The translations under genes were made by a program, and so were the position numbers. From Nitrospira sp. UBA6909 (GTDB lineage: Bacteria; Nitrospirota; Nitrospiria; Nitrospirales; Nitrospiraceae), in assembly GCA_002451055.1 (NCBI GenBank), contig DKBD01000269.1, positions 5,213-23,146 of the forward strand: a DNA stretch of 17,934 nucleotides, given 5' to 3'. Shown in pieces: positions 14,470 through 17,934 of this stretch. Numbering within the stretch: position 1 is the first letter of the stretch; each line of letters opens with the position of its first letter. Below the pieces are notes generated by a model. The model was given only the letters and a program-made list of their open reading frames with translations. It did not search any database and was not told the DNA's origin.

Positions 14470-15165
14470 TCAGTCCTTGGCCAAGGAAATGTCTCTCCCT
14501 GGTAACGCCGCTGGAAGTCTATGCGGCACACGTACGCTATTATCAACTGGTTGCAATTCGCCCGTTGTACGTGGAACTTGAAACCGCCGATCGTTGCCGG
14601 TCGACAAGTTCTTTCCGTTGCCCTCTTTGCGGCAGAAAGTTTGTCCTTCCAATTGGGAGTTCGTATCTTCATAGGCGAGAGCGTCGGTCCCAAACCTCTC
14701 CATTTTCCAGATGTGGAGACATTGCGCAAGAAGGTGTGGTAGGGGTATCAGCGGCATCGAACCGATCGCTTCGGGACGGGATCTGTCCAGCTCTCCGACT
14801 ACCACAAGGTGATTGCCTACCTTCAACATCTCATCGTCTGGAAAACCGGAAAACACGATTGCGAACTTGAATGCACCTTCCCGGCCTGCACCCGTGGAAC
14901 CATAACCAAGATGTCTATCGATTGGCTGCTCCTGTGCAATAATGATAACGCCCCCTGGTTTCGGAATGACTTGCGTGATCCGCCCTCCCAATTGCACTTT
15001 TCTGGAGATGAAACTAGTGCCGGAAGCGTAGCCTGCCTGCTCCTTCCAAGCCTTGATGGCAGAAGTGTCGGTTGAGGTTTCTTCAGCTACCTCTTGAGGA
15101 AACGGCGATGTGGCTGTGCACGCGTTCAACCATAGACACATCGCAAGCAAGTAGATAGTACGCAT
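14470..15165 (-). CDS. Slp-family outer-membrane lipoprotein
   Basis: The signal peptide ends in a lipobox LNAC with Cys16. Residues 40-180 follow the Slp pattern: 'VQLGGRITQVIPKPGGVIIIAQEQPID', 'FKFAIVFSGFPDDEMLKVGNHLVVVGEL', 'SMPLIPLPHLLAQCLHIWK', and 'DALAYEDTNSQ...TFC'. Slp of E. coli is a starvation and acid-stress lipoprotein anchored in the outer membrane; the role in this organism is unknown. AAAGGAG seven bases before the ATG at 15165 is an excellent ribosome site. The frame is 231 residues, but Slp homologues are near 180-190; the tail after about residue 185 (Arg/Pro-rich, RRFQVPRTTGEL...) has no family character, which may mean a lost stop or a frameshift near the end. Confidence 0.8.
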   Translation of the reverse strand: MRTIYLLAMCLWLNACTATSPFPQEVAEETSTDTSAIKAWKEQAGYASGTSFISRKVQLGGRITQVIPKPGGVIIIAQEQPIDRHLGYGSTGAGREGAFKFAIVFSGFPDDEMLKVGNHLVVVGELDRSRPEAIGSMPLIPLPHLLAQCLHIWKMERFGTDALAYEDTNSQLEGQTFCRKEGNGKNLSTGNDRRFQVPRTTGELQPVDNSVRVPHRLPAALPGRDISLAKD

Positions 15166-15879
15166 GGTGAATCTCCTTTTATGGCAAATCGGAGTGGTGA
15201 TGTCGTTCTCGCTTAGTCCATCTGATCAGCATGGTGATTGTTGGTATCACTCAACGACTGTGCTCATGTGGCCAGGTAGGGCCATTCTGCCTTCGCCGTT
15301 ATAACGAATCGCGTCTATTGATCCGTTCGTTCGTAAGGCTCAGATTGGAATCTCTGCAAACTGTCTGCCCAGTTCTCCCCGCTAGTAAGCAGGTAGCATC
15401 CAATCGAAAGGATCTCGGCGGCTAGAATATTACGGCTGGTTATTTTCCTGATCTGCGTAGATGGTCAACCGGTGAGTTGTCGGCCACGAAAGAGGAAGTG
15501 AGCGAAAACACACACAGAATACAGTTAACAATGGTGCCGCGACGATTGAAGGCCGATTCCGATTCTCGCCTCAGTTTGCTCGATATATCTCTAATCTCCC
15601 GTACATGCCATCATGCGATGAGCATATACGCACGGTGCGGTATGTGCGCCAGAGCACATTTCTACTTGATTCTGGCTTCAGCTCTTTGTAATAGTAGGCA
15701 TAGCTCGAGGCCTGGGTGATGTAATTAATGAGTACAAGTCTGGACTCTCTGAGCATGTCCCGCAAAGAGGCTACTGAGGCTGCACCGCCTACCTCCAGAG
15801 TGACTCATCAACCTTCCCTCAGCACACAACTTAGGCAGTGGATGCGGCGCTGGTCGGTCGATGCTTATCACCGTCGGTC
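15166..15879. other. About 700 bases without a convincing gene
   Basis: Between the Slp gene and the divergent beta-barrel gene only short frames appear (15231-15425, 15477-15719, and a minus-strand one at 15571-15765), none with a ribosome site or motif. An 11-base dyad CGCAC-G-GTGCG (15629-15639) is the only clear symmetrical element. Promoters for both flanking genes should lie here, but I could not name them. Confidence 0.45.
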
Positions 15880-16929
15880 ATGAGCAGACGTGATGGGGCG
15901 TTAGGCGTCTTAGTCAATGCAAAAAGAAGTGGAAAGCCCGTGAGGGTTTGGCTGTTACTCGCCATCTTTTCGCTGACAGGACTGCCTCAAGCATTGGCGG
16001 AATGGTCCATCACAGCGAGCGGCACCATATTCTATAACGATGACGTCGCTCTATTTTCAGCGACACGCCGATCAGGTCTCGATGGAGATCCTTCTCAGCC
16101 GGTCTTGGATGTGACTCGTACTGGACGCGGGAATGACATGGTCTTTGAGCCGGGCCTCCTGATTTCCAACACGGTCACGACAGGATTGGGCCGCACAGCC
16201 TTTTCGGTCAAACCTCAGGGGTTTATTTTTGCGGTGAATCCTGAGTGGAGTCAGGCAAGCGTTGCAGTCGAAGCCTTACATTCCTTTAATGCCAGTACCG
16301 CGCTCCGTTTTCGCTACTTTGCCGCACCGGATCAACTTCTTGGGGAGAGTGAAGTAAGTCGAGCCGAACCGGAGTTGCTCGCAGAGGAGAGGGTGACGTC
16401 ACACATCGGATACATCAGGCTCGAACAGCGGCTGTCAGAGAATTGGGAAGTACGATTGCAGGGGCGAGTGGGGAAGCGACTCTACAACGATGCGTTCGCC
16501 CGACGCAATACGACGTTCTGGACCATTGGACCCCATGTCTATTGGCGGGCGATGGAACACGTAAGACTCTTTGCCGGTTATCACTATGAACGTGGCATGG
16601 CCAGCGGCCGGCACGAATTTGAGGCTGAGGAAGACGCATCGTACGTCCATCATTTCATTTCGGCCGGTATGGATGTCGAATTAGTGGAACACCTTGAGTT
16701 GGAATTGGATTTTCACTACGAACGGAACAACTGGACCAGTGGAATTCATCACGATGAACGAAATGGGGAGCATGAAAACATCTTTCAGGGGACAGGGAGA
16801 CTCTTATACCAGTTGACCGATCGCACTGCTCTGGCGCTGTACGTTCAGAGGGTGAATCGTCGCGTCAATGTCATACAGACCGTTGATCACAACACAAACG
16901 TGGGAGCGGGGGTCGTGCACCGGTTTTGA
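15880..16929 (+). CDS. Outer-membrane beta-barrel protein
   Basis: A signal peptide (VRVWLLLAIFSLTGLPQALA, cleavage before EWS) and a mature part of about 310 residues with alternating strands rich in Tyr/Phe/Trp and charged turns, for example 'VEVRLQGRVGKRLY', 'VRLFAGYHYERGM' and 'LELELDFHYERNNW'. The chain ends in 'GVVHRF', the C-terminal Phe expected for insertion by the BAM complex. I cannot name a specific family; it may be a surface-exposed barrel of the putative porin type. Start uncertain: ATG at 15880 is used; a GTG at 15940 would give a neat 20-residue signal peptide with GGAAAG nearby, and a GTG at 15838 is the longest. His-rich loops ('YVHHFI', 'GIHHDERNGEHEN') are notable. Confidence 0.75.
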   Translation: MSRRDGALGVLVNAKRSGKPVRVWLLLAIFSLTGLPQALAEWSITASGTIFYNDDVALFSATRRSGLDGDPSQPVLDVTRTGRGNDMVFEPGLLISNTVTTGLGRTAFSVKPQGFIFAVNPEWSQASVAVEALHSFNASTALRFRYFAAPDQLLGESEVSRAEPELLAEERVTSHIGYIRLEQRLSENWEVRLQGRVGKRLYNDAFARRNTTFWTIGPHVYWRAMEHVRLFAGYHYERGMASGRHEFEAEEDASYVHHFISAGMDVELVEHLELELDFHYERNNWTSGIHHDERNGEHENIFQGTGRLLYQLTDRTALALYVQRVNRRVNVIQTVDHNTNVGAGVVHRF

Positions 16930-17043
16930 GTAGCACATATGGTCGATGCAATCTCTATAAGGGCAACTTCATTCCGCTGATCAATTGCTTTGGCCATCCG
17001 CCAGTAAATCATGCAGTTTAATCAAACTGAGGGAGGAATCGTC

Positions 17044-17862
17044 ATGAGGGTCTTATCGATAATGGTTGCTGCTTCCGCTTTGACCATACTGGCCAATTTC
17101 TCATATGCGCATGAGTCTCACCCTATTCCTTGGGGTTACGAGGGCGACCATGGGCCGTTGCATTGGGGAAATCTAGGGCCAGAGTTCTCCCTCTGCGAGA
17201 AGGGTATGGCGCAATCTCCCGTTGATTTGCTGCAGAGTCGCCCGCTCTCGCTCGACGAAATTGTGTTTTCTTATAAAGATGCGCCATTCCATGTCATCAA
17301 CAACGGCCACACGTTGCAGGAACTTGAGCCGATTTCAGAAACCGTCAAATCCCGGTATCCGAAGCATGGTCAAACCATGCTTCATTTTGACAAAGACAGC
17401 ACCATAATGCTTCACGGCGACCTGTACCTCCTTGAACAATTCCATTTCCACGCCCCAAGCGAACACACAATTGATCACAAGCACTACCCGATGGAGCTGC
17501 ACCTCGTGCACCATAATGAGCGTCACGAGGCAGCGGTAGTGGCGGTATTCATGATGGAGGGGAAGCACAATCCGTTCTTTGAAACCTTCCTGAACCACGC
17601 TCCCCAAAAGGCCGGTGAATTCATTGAGGACCGGAGCCATCTCATTAACCCGTCGGATCTACTACCGAAGAGACGCAGCTATTACAGCTACTTCGGATCG
17701 TACACCACACCACCCTGTCATGAAGGAGTTCTGTGGACCATCATGCACGATCCAATCGAAGTGTCCGCGGAACAGATCCAGAAGTTCCGTTCCCTCGTGG
17801 GGCATGACAATGCCCGCCCTGTACAACCGTTACATAAGCGCTTTGTACTGGAATCAAATTAA
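17044..17862 (+). CDS. Secreted alpha-class carbonic anhydrase
   Basis: 272 residues with a signal peptide (cleavage after SYA at 22). The alpha-CA active site is complete: zinc ligands His134, His136 (FHFHAPSEH) and His153 (ELHLVH), proton-shuttle His89 (NNGHT), gatekeeper Thr221 (TTPPC), and Cys51 and Cys225, the conserved disulfide pair. The N-terminal 'PIPWGYEGDHGPLHWGNL' and 'QSPVDL' are also diagnostic. It interconverts CO2 and bicarbonate in the periplasm and would support carbon supply or pH control. GGGAGG seven bases before the ATG at 17044 decides the start over 17011. It follows the barrel gene by 114 bases; a shared transcript is possible. Confidence 0.96.
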   Translation: MRVLSIMVAASALTILANFSYAHESHPIPWGYEGDHGPLHWGNLGPEFSLCEKGMAQSPVDLLQSRPLSLDEIVFSYKDAPFHVINNGHTLQELEPISETVKSRYPKHGQTMLHFDKDSTIMLHGDLYLLEQFHFHAPSEHTIDHKHYPMELHLVHHNERHEAAVVAVFMMEGKHNPFFETFLNHAPQKAGEFIEDRSHLINPSDLLPKRRSYYSYFGSYTTPPCHEGVLWTIMHDPIEVSAEQIQKFRSLVGHDNARPVQPLHKRFVLESN

Positions 17863-17934
17863 GTGGAGGTCGAGGCCCAGCCACAATAGCTTCAGCCCCG
17901 ATTGCTCGAGCAGTTGCTGCCAGTATGAGACGCT

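Noticed and set aside
17854..17934. Minus-strand open frame at the right edge reading SYWQQLLEQSGLKLLWLGLDLH
   Set aside because: It could be the C-terminus of a gene outside the window, but another minus frame is also open there, so 80 bases cannot decide it.
1..17934. CRISPR array, transposon, prophage, tRNA or rRNA
   Set aside because: I looked for regularly spaced repeats, terminal inverted repeats, transposase motifs and the tRNA T-loop signature by eye and found none; a covariance-model search would be decisive for RNA genes.

Overview
The window is a chromosomal, housekeeping-type stretch of a Gram-negative (diderm) bacterium. Signal peptides, lipoboxes, a BamE-like lipoprotein, an Slp-type outer-membrane lipoprotein and a beta-barrel protein ending in Phe all point to an outer membrane. 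The gene set and protein style fit the Nitrospira lineage (Nitrospirota). That assignment rests on recognition of family style and was not checked by any search. I see no transposase, integrase, phage gene, CRISPR array, rRNA or tRNA.

Left part (1-3070): a small hypothetical protein; a poorly coding stretch; a candidate small zinc-ribbon protein whose ATG lies where a good sigma70-type promoter would start transcription; and a Trm112-like protein on the minus strand, divergent from a DUF502 membrane protein. The DUF502 gene overlaps a GNAT acetyltransferase gene by one base. Next comes a small lipoprotein gene whose signal peptide is split by a (CT)6 tract: one CT unit fewer would give a perfect lipoprotein precursor.

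Middle left (3087-6586): a tight operon behind a strong TTGCCG-17-TATAAT promoter, with an apparently leaderless LOG-family gene (ATG overlap), a beta-CASP metallo-beta-lactamase RNase-like gene (11-base overlap), and an exported P1/DmpA-type peptidase.

Middle (6680-10480): a small conserved-looking protein, a stand-alone FIST-domain protein, an exported FKBP prolyl isomerase, the glycine-cleavage T protein without its usual partners, and a Nudix (ADP-ribose pyrophosphatase-like) hydrolase. A long hairpin closes this run and is shared with the convergent gene for a tiny secreted Lys/Glu-rich repeat protein.

Right part (11091-17934): fabI (enoyl-ACP reductase) with its own promoter; an exported TPR protein; on the minus strand a 74-residue protein and the ribosome-rescue hydrolase arfB; a minus-strand Slp-type lipoprotein flanked by two roughly 700-base stretches with no convincing gene; then an outer-membrane beta-barrel protein and a secreted alpha-type carbonic anhydrase with a complete active site. 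The last genes form an envelope/periplasm neighbourhood, while the centre is cytoplasmic metabolism and quality control.

The best candidates for something undescribed are the CT-tract lipoprotein (possible phase switch), the two promoter/ATG coincidences that suggest leaderless mRNAs, the small zinc-ribbon protein, and the Lys/Glu repeat exported protein.
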